From NCBI GenBank assembly GCA_013398275.1, contig VZSE01008362.1, positions 50,526 through 114,525 of the forward strand: a stretch of 64,000 nt of DNA, written 5' to 3'. The stretch's first letter is position 1. Each line of letters opens with the position of its first letter. Shown piece by piece: positions 1 to 10,500 of this stretch. This DNA is from Promerops cafer. Lineage: Eukaryota > Chordata > Aves > Passeriformes > Nectariniidae. Below the pieces are notes generated by a model, which ran no database searches, had not been told where the DNA came from, and was given only the letters and a program-made list of their open reading frames with translations. The position numbers and the translations under genes are program-made.

Positions 1-2208
1 TGCCAGAGCAGCAGGGAAGGGCCCTTCCCCCTGCAGAAACATCCCCCAGCCCAGCGAGGGAGCAGGGGGGGCGTGAGGCCCAGGCAGGGCTGGGCTGGGG
101 GCAGGAGGGGCAGGAGGGGCCCTGGCTCCACGGGGAAGGCTCTGGAACGGAGCAGCCCCATGGCCTGAGCCCCGTGCTGGGCAGCAGCAGGAGGGGAGGA
201 CACACGGGGCTGGGGCAGGCAGGGGGTGACACTGGGCTGGGGACAATGCCAGGGCAGGGGAGCTGGATGGAAACTGGAACTGCCACTGGAAGGGCTGATG
301 CTGGGAGCCCAGCTGAGCCCCTGCTGCCACTCCAGGCAGGGGCTTGGCTGATGTTCCTGTGCCCTGTGGCCACATGGGCAGGCCAAGGGCTGCACTGGCA
401 CAAGAGAAGATGCTGTTTCAGGCCAAATGATGGGAGAAGTTGCAAGCAAACAACAGAAGGTGGCTCTGGCCCCTGTTTTCAAATCTGTATTTTTGTGTTG
501 GTTCATTTTGAGAACTTCACCTCATTTCTCTTCACAAGTCCCCCTTTCCCAGAGGCTTCCCAGACACAGGGGCTGTTCTCTGACACTGTGGGGACAATCC
601 AGGAGTGCCAGTGCCAGACCATGAACCTGAAGCCATCCCAGCCAAGGGACACATTCCTGAGGGGACAAACAGGAGGCAACTCTGGGGCTCATCCCACCCT
701 CACATCCCAGCAGCCATGCACAGACTGAAGCTCTCCGAGATGCCCTGGCTGTCCCCAGACCAGCAGCACCTCCCAGGCTGGTGGCACTGCAGTGTCCCCT
801 GCCCCTTGGGCTGCTCCCGAGGGCTCCCTGGGCTGTGCCACCTGTCCCAGCTCCAAGGTCTCCCTTCTGGGATGAGCCACAGGGACTGGCAATGTCCAAC
901 TGCTTCTGGAATGTCCCTCTGATCTCCCCTGGCCACCTCCCCTTCTCCTGCCACCTCCTGGTGTTCTCTGCTGGCTGGGAAGACGTGGAAGACAAAATCC
1001 TGGGATGCTTGTGCTGGAGTCTCTGAGGGATTTGCCCATCTGGGAGGGGTGGTGGAGCCAGAGGCAGGCTGAGGATGGGGGGTGTAGGTACTAACAGGAG
1101 GGTTTTGAGCTGTGTTTGCTTTCTGCTTCGAGGCAGATTTTCTCAGGGTTAGGAGGTGCTGCCCAGCTCCCCTGGGGGAAATAATCTCCTGCTTCCAGAC
1201 CCAAGATTCCCAAAGGAAGAGGCTCTGTCTGGTCCAGCCAGAGTGGGCATAATCCAGAGGGAGAGTGAAGCAAAGGCAGAGGCAAGGGGCTGAGGCTGAA
1301 CCTTCCCGAGGGGTCAGAGCAGGAACAACCCAGCACTTGTCACATCCCTCCCATCCTCACTGCTCCCATCCTCTCAATTAGTCTGGAAGCTTAATTAGAA
1401 AATCCTCCTGTGGCCTGTGCTCAGTCTGATCCTTCAGCCTCTCCTCCCCTCTGAGGCTGGCTGTGACAGGGTTATCCTCACACCAGCTGCTGCTCCTGGG
1501 GGAATCTGCCTTCCTGCAGACCCCGGATCCCTGCCCAAAACTGCTTTAATTTCCCTGCCCTGGGCAGCTCCTGCATCCCCCCGAGGCTGCTGCAGCATCT
1601 CCGGGCACCTCTCAGGGATCACAGAAGAAATGGGACCACGACACTCCTTGTGCAGGCCTGAGCATTGGATACACATTTATTGCTGTTCAGCTTTAGCTGG
1701 GAATTCTGTGCAAGGTGGTTTGGGTGCTTCTCCAGCCTCCTCACACGCTGCTGCAGAGCTCCAGAGCATCTCCTTTGCACGCTGCCTTCCCTGGGAGGAA
1801 GAGCTGAACTTCCTATGGCCCTCAGTGGGAGCAGGGCAGTTAAGATTTGGTTGCTCAGTTGTTTTTTTAGACTCTTTTATCTCATCAGCAGGATCCCAAG
1901 TGTGGACTCTGACCCAGGGAGTTTTCATGGTTGTCTGCATTTAAACCTGCCTCTCTCACTTCTCTCCTGCCATTTACAGACAAACACCACCCCAGCACAC
2001 CAGCATGGCACAGGGGGAAGGTGTGCCACTGCACACACTCTCATTTCCCTTGCCATTAGGGATGTCTTTGCAAATGTCACAGCTGCCTCTGCCACTGGGA
2101 AGGAGAAAATCAGAGGTTTGGATAGAATACACTCTGCTAGGCAAATGCACATGAGACCCCTGGAAAAGCTCACACCAAACACTGCATCATTAGAAACCAT
2201 AATAATAA
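1..2208. other. No gene recognised; region 3' of RFX2
   Basis: GC-rich in the first kilobase. Open frames here are short, have no recognisable domain and overlap on both strands. In human the next gene downstream is RANBP3, but I see none of its coding sequence. A plus-strand AATAAA at 2204-2209 has no supporting exon. Confidence 0.5.
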
Positions 2209-2228
2209 AAGCTATTTATGACACGGCC

Positions 2229-2234
2229 TTTATT
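2229..2234 (-). terminator. RFX2: Candidate RFX2 polyadenylation signal AATAAA
   Basis: AATAAA on the minus strand, followed about 45 nt later by the GU-rich stretch TGTTTGGTGTGAGC (about 2184-2171). This is the arrangement expected for hexamer, cleavage site and CstF-binding element. Cleavage would fall near 2210. Confidence 0.55.
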
Positions 2235-2540
2235 CACAGAGAGATTTGCCCCAGGGCTTTGTTTTTTCAGGTTAGCTTGATGACAGATCCCCCCGCTCCT
2301 CTGCCCGGTAGCCCACAGCAGCCCAGCGTAGCCCACAGCCTCCCAGGGCAATCCATGTCAGCACAGACCCCACGGGACATGGGAAAGGGGAGAAACCCTC
2401 CTGAGCTCGCCCGGCTCAGCCCCACGGGAGCCACCCCGCACCGCCGCCGCAGGAAAAGGCAAAGGGATGCAGAGAGGGAAATGCCACTGGAGTGCTGAGC
2501 CCCCCGGGGTCTGTGCCAGCCCCTCCCTACCTGGGGTGGG

Positions 2541-2750
2541 CTGCTGGGCCAGTCTGAGCTGTGCTGGGCCAGTCTGAGCTGTGCCAGGCCAGTCTGAGCT
2601 GTGCCAGGCCAGTCAGAGCTGCACTGGGCCAGTCTGAGCTGTGCCAGGCCAGTCTGAGCTGTGCCAGGCCAGTCAGAGCTGTGCTGGGCCAGTCTGAGCT
2701 GTCCTGGGCCAGTCAGAGCTGTGCTGGGCCAGTCTGAGCTGCCCCGGGCC
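2541..2750. repeat. 20-bp minisatellite
   Basis: About 10.5 units of a 20-bp motif (ctgggccagtctgagctgtg and close variants, alternating ctggg and ccagg). Confidence 0.95.
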
Positions 2751-2916
2751 ACCCCGAGCGGGGGCAGTGGAACAAGGCCCACCCTAAGGCACTGCGGTCG
2801 CACGCCCTCGCCCCTGCCCCAGACCCTCCTGCAATTCAGAGCCGGACGTGGAGTGGGAATTTCACAAACCCCAGGATGTGGGACCAGTTCCCGTCTGCCT
2901 GGGCACTGTGGAGGAT

Positions 2917-3709
2917 GGGGAATGCCATGGGAATGCCACGGGAATGCCACGGGATTGCCACAGGATTGCCACGGGAATGCCACGGGATTGCCGTGGGATT
3001 GCCACGGGATTGCCACGGGATTGCCATGGGATTGCCGTGGGATTGCTGTGGGATTGCCACGGGAATGCCATGGGAATGCTGTGGGATTGCCACGGGATTG
3101 CCCTGGGATTGCCGTGGGATTGCCGTGGGATTGCTGTGGGATTGCCACAGGGATGCTGTGGGATTCCCATGGGATTGCCGTGGGATTGCCATGGGATTGC
3201 CACAGGATTGCTGTGGGATTGCCGTGGGATTGCTGTGGGATTGCCACGGGATTGCCGTGGGATTGCCATGGGATTGCCGTGGGATTGCCGTGGGATTGCC
3301 ACGGGATTGCCACGGGATTGCCATGGGATTGCCGTGGGATTGCTGTGGGATTGCCACGGGAATGCCATGGGAATGCTGTGGGATTGCCACGGGATTGCCC
3401 TGGGATTGCCGTGGGATTGCCGTGGGATTGCTGTGGGATTGCCACAGGGATGCTGTGGGATTCCCATGGGATTGCCGTGGGATTGCCATGGGATTGCCAC
3501 AGGATTGCTGTGGGATTGCCGTGGGATTGCTGTGGGATTGCCACGGGATTGCCGTGGGATTGCCATGGGATTGCCGTGGGATTGCCGTGGGATTGCCACG
3601 GGATTGCCACAGGATTGCCGTGGGATTGCCACGGGATTGCCATGGGATTGCCGTGGGATTGCCGTGGGATTGCTGTGGGATTGCTGTGGGATTGCTGTGG
3701 GATTGCCCC
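2917..3709. repeat. 11-bp minisatellite with 297-bp higher-order repeat
   Basis: About 72 copies of an 11-bp unit (ggattgccacg, with ac/gt/at variants). The variant order repeats with a 297-bp period (27 units): for example the gggaatgccatgggaatgc block occurs at 3061 and again at 3358. No unit creates a stop on either strand, so all six frames stay open; the long open frames here are products of the repeat. Confidence 0.95.
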
Positions 3710-4428
3710 CAGGCGTGGTGGTGCAGGGGGACAACGACCACGCTCTGCCTCCAGCTGCCACTGCCCCGGAGTCCTTTGGTGTCTTGCGTTGGCCCGGCGT
3801 GTCCCAGGAGCGCTGGGGTGAGCTGCCAAGCTGGGGAGACACGGAAGCAGGGGGCACCCGTCCCATGGTCCCAGAGCACGCCTGTGTCCGCGGGATGTGC
3901 AGGAGCCTCTCCCCAGGCGGGGACAGGAGGCACCAGCTGCCCTCTGCTCCCCGGCACCAGGGATTTGGCAAAGCCAGAGCCAGCACAGCTTGTCTGGACA
4001 GGCTGCAGGAGAAGGGCCGGGTATTTCTCCTTCTTCTTGGGCACTGATTGGTTGAAGTTTGTATCACAGTGAAGTCTGAGACGTGGGGAGGGAAGCCAGA
4101 GCAGCTTCCCTGACAGAGGAAGCCTCGTCCGTGCGCCTCGCTCCGGCTGCCGAGCGAGGTCAGGTCCTCCCAGCCGGGCACATCCCACCGGCTGCTGACC
4201 TCAGAGCCCCCCATCCCTTGGGAGCAGACTCTGGAGCTTCCCCCTCCACTCTGGAGGGACCCTGGCAGCCAAACCAGCCCCGTCCCAGCGCCTGCCCCGG
4301 CTCGGCCCATCCTCAAACACAAGTAAACATAAAGAGAAACTAAGAGGCACTAGAATAACGCAGATCCGGGGAGGCGCAGGCTCGGCACGCGCAGCCCGGC
4401 TCCGGGTGGCTCGTCCGGCTGGGGAGAA

Positions 4429-4498
4429 GCCGAGCCCCGGGGTCAGATGTCCTGCAGGGAGTGGCCGAGCCCCGGGGTCAGATGTCCTGCAGGGAGTG
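4429..4498. repeat. 35-bp perfect tandem duplication across the RFX2 stop codon
   Basis: 4429-4463 and 4464-4498 are identical 35-mers. The right-hand copy contains the C-terminal codons and TGA of RFX2. The left-hand copy repeats them in the 3' UTR. Confidence 0.95.
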
Positions 4499-4584
4499 GC
4501 CGGGCTCGCTGCGCTCCCGTTTCACCAGCGGCTCCCCCAGCGCCCGCTCCGGCTCCACCTCCGTGCCCAGCTCGCCGATGTCAT
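4478..4584 (-). CDS. RFX2: RFX2 coding exon 17 with stop codon
   Basis: Encodes DDIGELGTEVEPERALGEPL then VKRERSEPGHSLQDI and TGA at 4480-4478. Human ends GEPLVKRERSDPNHSLQGI. Acceptor TTTGCAG|AT. The last 12 nt, the stop and following bases are duplicated immediately downstream by a 35-bp tandem repeat. That puts a second copy of the C-terminal codons and stop in the 3' UTR. Confidence 0.94.
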
Positions 4585-7500
4585 CTGCAAAGGACACGGC
4601 TCAGAAAGGGCACGGAGCCACCGCGGCTCCTTCCCAGCCCAGCACGAGAATCCCCCTCCCCCAGCGATCCCACCCTGGGCCCGCAGAGCTCCCCGGCAGG
4701 GACGGGAGGTACCTTTGTCCAGCAGTGTCGGGGACAGGGCTGTGAGGTCGCCAAACTGGAAGGAAAAGGAGATCTGGGGTCAGGGAGGCTTTGGGGAGCC
4801 AAGGTGCCAGAGCTGGCAGAGCATCACCAAACAATTCCAACCGCCCAGGAGAGACCGTGAGCACCAGTGCTGGTGGTGGAGAGCAGAAATCAACCACAGG
4901 TTTTGGGGGAAAAGCCTTTTGTTGGCATTTAAACCTCTGGGCAAACACCACACACCACAATCCAGGGCAGGATTTAGCTCTGGAATGAAGGGAGAAATGT
5001 TTGCATCTCCCAGGTGACCAAGTGCTGCCACAGGCAAAGGTGGTGCCTTTTCTCCAGCCCTTTCCACCTCTCAGGCATCTCCTCTCTCCTGGACTCCACC
5101 TTCACCCCTCTGCTGAGCCTCTGCAGGGATGTCAGAGAGAGTTTGGCCAGCGAGGCCGTGGTGCCAAGTGGAACCAGAGAGCTCCTTGGTTCTGGAGATG
5201 TGGTGTCCCCCTCAATGACGAGGTCTGAGACACCCAAATTGCTGTGACAACAGTGCTGAAAAGTCGTGGAAAGCTGGGCAGCAGCAGGAGCTGAGGAGAG
5301 TGCGAGCTGCAAAGCTCAGTGGGAATGGAAGGACACGATTCATCCTTCTTTGCTGGGAAGAATCAGCCTCCTCCTGGAGAACAGGAATATTGCAAGGGTT
5401 TAATGAAGGGAAAGCCTGAGGGATGAGAGCCTCCTGCAGCTGGGCTTTGCTGGGAGCCAGTCTCTGCCTTTCATGGTCCTTCAGTGTCAATAAAGGTGAA
5501 GGTTCTGCAGGGAATAGTGGGAACTCAGCACTGCAGAGGGAGCAGCGTGGGAGGGGGAGGGAAGACACAACCAACAGGCTTTGGTTTGCCTGGCTCCCTA
5601 CATGAGCTCTGTGGAAGCTTCAAGGAGCAAAAGATCAATTTTGAGCACAAGGGCTCAGTTTTGAACTCGCAGTAGTTTGAACATTGATGTCACAGGTTCA
5701 TGTGGGGCTTTTAACTCTGTATTTCAGAGGGAAAAACTGGATGTGGCTTCAGCTAGGCAGGACAGGACCTGCCTGCAAGCCAGGCACCAGACTTACTGTC
5801 TGATTGGTGAACAAAAAAACCCCCAAACCCTCAAAAACAGCCCAAACAACCCCATCATCCTCTTCTTCAGCACAAAAACAGAGAGTGGCTGACTGTGCAC
5901 ATAATGCTGGAGCTTGTAGAGGCCTGGAGGAGTTCAGTTGCTGAAAGCAACTTTTGGACCACTTTTGCTTGGTTTAGATGGACTTTGCCCTGTCAGGAGT
6001 CCCAAAGTCAGGGCTGGCAGTCACCGGTGGTGCAGAGAAGTGGGGAGATCCTTTCCCTCCCTCCTCCAGGCCTCCAAAGCCCAAATAATGCTCAACCACC
6101 CCAAACCCAAAACCCACCAGCTCAGGGAAGATGCTCCAGCACCTCTATCCTCATTCCAGGCACTCCAAACAACTCAATAAATAATTTTTGTTGTGAAACA
6201 AGCCGAGGGCACAGTGTGCTTCGTGAACCAGGGGCGTCTCTCGAGGAGCTGCTTATTTTGGGTCGGTTTGTAGGGAATGAAGGATTCTCACCTCTCCCAT
6301 GACAGCAATTGGGGTCTCCCCTGTTGCCTGGGCCACACGGTGCTCCACCAGGTAGAACATGTACTCGTCGTAGAGCAGGCGGATCAGGTGGAAGGAGCCA
6401 AAGCTGGCGGCGCTGCGCAGGGTGAGGTCACGGATCACCATGGAGCTGGGAAAGGGGCAGCAACCAGAAATTTGGGGTGAGTTTTATTCCTGTGCCATGG
6501 CTGATGGGAATTCCGGACCCTGGAGGTACTGTGGGACCCAACACTGTCTCTGCCTCTGACCCAAAAGTATCAAAACACTTTAAGAAATTCGTTTATGGAG
6601 CATCCTATCCCTGTTCTGAAAGGATGCCAGAACCACAGGTAGCCAGAGTTTCATGGGACTAAAGGACTTGGCCGTGGCTTTTCAAGGAGCTCTCTGCATG
6701 CCCCAAGCCTGATGCAGAAACACCCCCAAAATGAGAAAGAAAATATACCTGTAGAAGGACCACTTCAACAGGAACTGCCTGGCTGCCTTGGGGAAGCTGG
6801 GGCTGCCCTCGTGATGCTTCAGCACCTGAGTGACCACATTGTCCAGCCAGCTGGCCCACTGGTCCAGAGAGCTCTGCTGCTGCAGAGTCAGCTTGAAATC
6901 CTGCTCCAGCTTCTGTACCATGCCCTCCTCACACTGGCACACCCACGAGGCCTGCTCCTGCTCGGGAGGAAGGCTCACAGTTACTCCTGCCCTGCTCCTG
7001 CTCAGGAGGAAGGCTCACAGTTACTCCTGCCCTGCTCCTGCTCGGGAGGAAGGCTCACAGTTACTCCTGCCCTGCTCCTGCTCAGGAGGAAGGCCTACAG
7101 TTACTCCTGCCCTGCTCCTGCTCAGGAGGAAGGCCCACAGTTACTCGTGCCCTGCTCCTGCTTGGAAGAAGGGTTCACAGTTACTCCTGCCAGGCCTGCA
7201 TGGTGTTGTATCCCAACCCAGGAATTAATTTCTAGCAGGAAAGGGCTGCAAACCAGCTCTGAATCATGGCCCCTCTGATCTGTCTGGACCACAGTATTTT
7301 TAGAGCTACATAATTGTTGGTAGCACTTTATTCTTCACTGGAAAGGTGGTAAAGCATTGGAAGCCCAGGGAAGTGGTGGTGGAGTCACCACCCCTGGAAG
7401 TGTTCAAAAAATGAGTGGACACGGTTTAGTGGGCATGGTGGGGTTCAGCTGAAGGTTGGACTGGATGGTCTTGGAGGTCTTTTCCAGCCTGAATGACCTG

Positions 7501-10500
7501 TGAGTCTTACAGCAGCTCCTTTTCCACTGCTCACAGCGAGGTGGAAAATTTACCTGGCAAAGTAACACCAAACCCATCACCCTGTGCGTTCAGCTGGGCT
7601 CCAGCCCTGGGAATTGAACAGGGGCTAGCAGCAGAGAGCCTGGCAGTGGGGCCCCAGCCGTGGGGCAGGTGAGGAGCAGAGGAGCCCGTGGGGTACCTGC
7701 ACGTTGGCGAAGTCCACGCGGTTGAGGTCGCTGAGCATCTGGTTGATCTGGGACGTGTTCTGCAGCACGGCGCGCGCCGCCTGCGCCAGGTGGTTGAGGG
7801 ACGTGTACCTGCGCAGGGTCTGGGCAAAGGCACTCACCACCCCCACCTGCAACACAGCAGAGGGGCTGCAGGGCACGCTCTGCTCCCTGCCCGGCCCTGC
7901 CCGGCCCTGCACAGCCCTGGAGGTGTTCCAGAAGCCTGGGAGGTGGCGCTTGGGGACACGGTTTAGTGGTAGCCTGAGCTGTCCTGGGGTGGTGGTTGGA
8001 CTCAAATCATCTTAAAGGTCATTTCCAACTTAATCCTCGTGCCAGGCACTCGGAACAACTCGGGCAATCCTTGGGCAGGGGTGGTTGTAAAACACGTTGA
8101 GGGCACAGCGTGGATTGTGAACCAAAGGTGGCTCTTTAGGGGCTGCTCGGTTTGGGTTGGTTTGTAGGGAATGAAGGATTCTGACCTCTCCCAGTACATC
8201 TCCCTGGTTGCCTGGGCCACACAATGATCCACCAGGTAGAACATGCACTCATCATAAAGCAGTGGAAGGAGCCAAACCTAAATAACTCTATGATTCCATT
8301 ATTTATTCCCTTTAAACTACCAGGTTTTCACACTCTGCCTCCAGCAGAGACCAGCAAGGTGGGAAGAGGCAGCAAGAATCCCTGGCTTTAGGAGAGCAGG
8401 AGCCTTGGGGCAATGCCACTCACTCCTGGGCTTTCCAGGAGGACAGCCTCATCCCAGGGCAGAGATAACAGGGACTGGTCCCAGCCCCGAGGCTGCCAGA
8501 GCCCCAGGAGTGTTTGGACAGCGCTGCCAGGGGTGCTCAGGGTGGGGTTGATGATCCTTGTGGGTCCCTCCCAGCTCAGGATATTCTGTGGCTCTATGAT
8601 TTTCTCCCACAAAGCTTTATCTGCAATTTCAGGACACAGGAATGGGCTCCATGGACAGAGCATCATCAGCTTGGGGTACAAAGGAATTGCCCCACCTGTC
8701 CTGGCTGATTTGGGTGCAGAATCAACCTTTGCACCGTGCCAGGTGGCCAAACCCCAGCAGGAATTTCCAATCCCTGTGGAAAACTGCAAGATGCAGACAC
8801 ACACTGGGCCCTTCTCTGCTCACCTTGGTCTGCACGACCTGGGGGGGGAATTCACTCATGGCATTCATCAGCCACCCTTCCAAGCTCTTGGCAAAGTTCC
8901 GGATCGCCTGTGTCAGCGTGCCTGCAAAGTCACAGAGGCTGTTCTGTAGCAATTTTGGGAACCACTTTCTACCTTAGGACTGCTGGGAAAGCCCAGCCCA
9001 TGGCCTGGTTAGCTGAGATGTCAATTCAGCATCAAGGAAATCAACTGGGTTGATGCAGTCAAATTATTCTTTGATGTTATTACTCAAACTCTTCTTATTA
9101 TTATTTTAAAAATATTTTTCTTTTCCTTTTTCTTTTCCTTTTTAATTTATTCTTCTCCTTTTTAATTTATTCTTATTCTTATTCTTATTCTTATTCTTAT
9201 TCTTATTCTTATCCTTATCCTTATCCTTATCCTTATCCTTATCCTTATTCCTATTCCTATTCCTATTCCTATTCCTATTCCTATTCCTATTCCTATTCCT
9301 ATTCTTATCCTTACCTTACTCTTACTCTTATCCTTATGACAATTGGACTTAATGCTCTTAGAGGTCTTTTCCAGCCTAAACATTTCTATATTTTCTTAAT
9401 TATTCTTATTTTCTTTCATCCTTTTCTTATTCATGGCCCTTCTGAGCATTTTCCAAGCATTGAAATTCGCTCTTCAAAGACACCCTCGTGCCCCAGCTTG
9501 TGACAGCCCTCAGAGGGACATTTGGGAATCCAGATCAGAGAGAAAACCCTCAATACCCCATTATTAATCTCCCAAAAAGTTGACCCCTAATTTCCAGGAG
9601 TGCAGTCAGGGACAGGATGGTCCTGTGCAAACAGAGACCTCCAAGGAACCACATCCCAGAGAGCTCCCATATCCCAACTGTGTTTTTCACCTGACTCCTG
9701 GCCAAAATTAGGAGAAATATATGCAACACACCAAATTTAAAAGGGAGGGGAATTCCCGGGGGGTACAAAATATCCCCCCAGAGCACTGCTGCAGGAAGAA
9801 CACTGCTGTTGCTGTTATATTTTAGCCAAGACAGACACCTCCAAGTGGGTTTTCACAGTGGAAATCTTTGTGGCAAGTGGTAGCCAGAGTGAGATCAGAC
9901 TCAGGTCCCAGAGGGGGCTGGGGGTACTCACTGGGCACTGGCCTGAGCACGTCAGGGATGAGGATCTCCACCAGGGCCTGGTACAGGATGTGGTCACAGC
10001 TCCTCATCCACTTGAGGATGGGCTCGTACTTGCACAGGGTGATCAGTTTGTCCTTTGGGAGGGTCCCTTCGGGTTCCTCTTCACTGCACGAGGAGGAGGA
10101 AGGAGACAGAGTTAGCAGCAGGTTTGCATTCAGGGCTTTCCCCCTCCCTCTGCATTTCTAACTCCAATTTTCAGTGGAAAAAAGATGTTTGTGTGCCTTG
10201 CAAAAGGAAACGTTTGCTCGTACAGGTCTTGTCTCTGCCAGCACTTCCCTGTCCTTGGGGCCAGAGCTCAGAGCAGTTTTCCCTCAAATCCACACTCCTG
10301 GTGCTTGGCCTGCCTTCCCCTCTTCCCTTTTTAACTTCACTGCCTCTCACATCCCTCTGTTCACCCCCTGAGCTCCAGCTCAGTCATCTCAGCCAGCAGA
10401 GGCTCAGCTGGTTCCTCCTTACAGCCCCAGCTGCTCCCAAAACCTTCCCACCCCTCTCCTCTCTCCTCTGCTCTCAACCTCCTGAGCCACAGCACTCTCT

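Larger units (their letters stand above)
2210..4477 (-). other. RFX2: Probable RFX2 3' UTR
   Basis: Inferred from the stop at 4478 to the first AATAAA on the minus strand (2234-2229). I saw no AATAAA or ATTAAA between these points. It contains an 11-bp minisatellite (2917-3709) and a 20-bp minisatellite (2541-2750). If shorter forms exist they must use a non-canonical signal. Confidence 0.55.

Noticed and set aside
1665..2498. Plus-strand frame of 277 codons.
   Set aside because: No recognisable domain, codon pattern or splice sites; overlaps the putative RFX2 poly(A) region.
2267..4322. Long open frames (about 390-520 codons) on both strands with GLPWDC- or QSHGNP-type repeats.
   Set aside because: All are translations of the 11-bp and 20-bp minisatellites, open in every frame; no start context, domain or splice structure.
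6951..7190. Regular 40-bp repeats looked at as a CRISPR-like array.
   Set aside because: Units are contiguous without unique spacers and the genome is avian; it is a minisatellite.
8030..8248. Open frame resembling the RFX2 sequence MFYLVEHRVAQAT, possibly a mutually exclusive exon.
   Set aside because: Deletions break the frame, the donor is GTCAGA and no acceptor-side exon half is present; classed as a broken duplicate.
9162..9383. Minus-strand frame of repeating RI/GI dipeptides.
   Set aside because: Translation of the hexanucleotide repeat.
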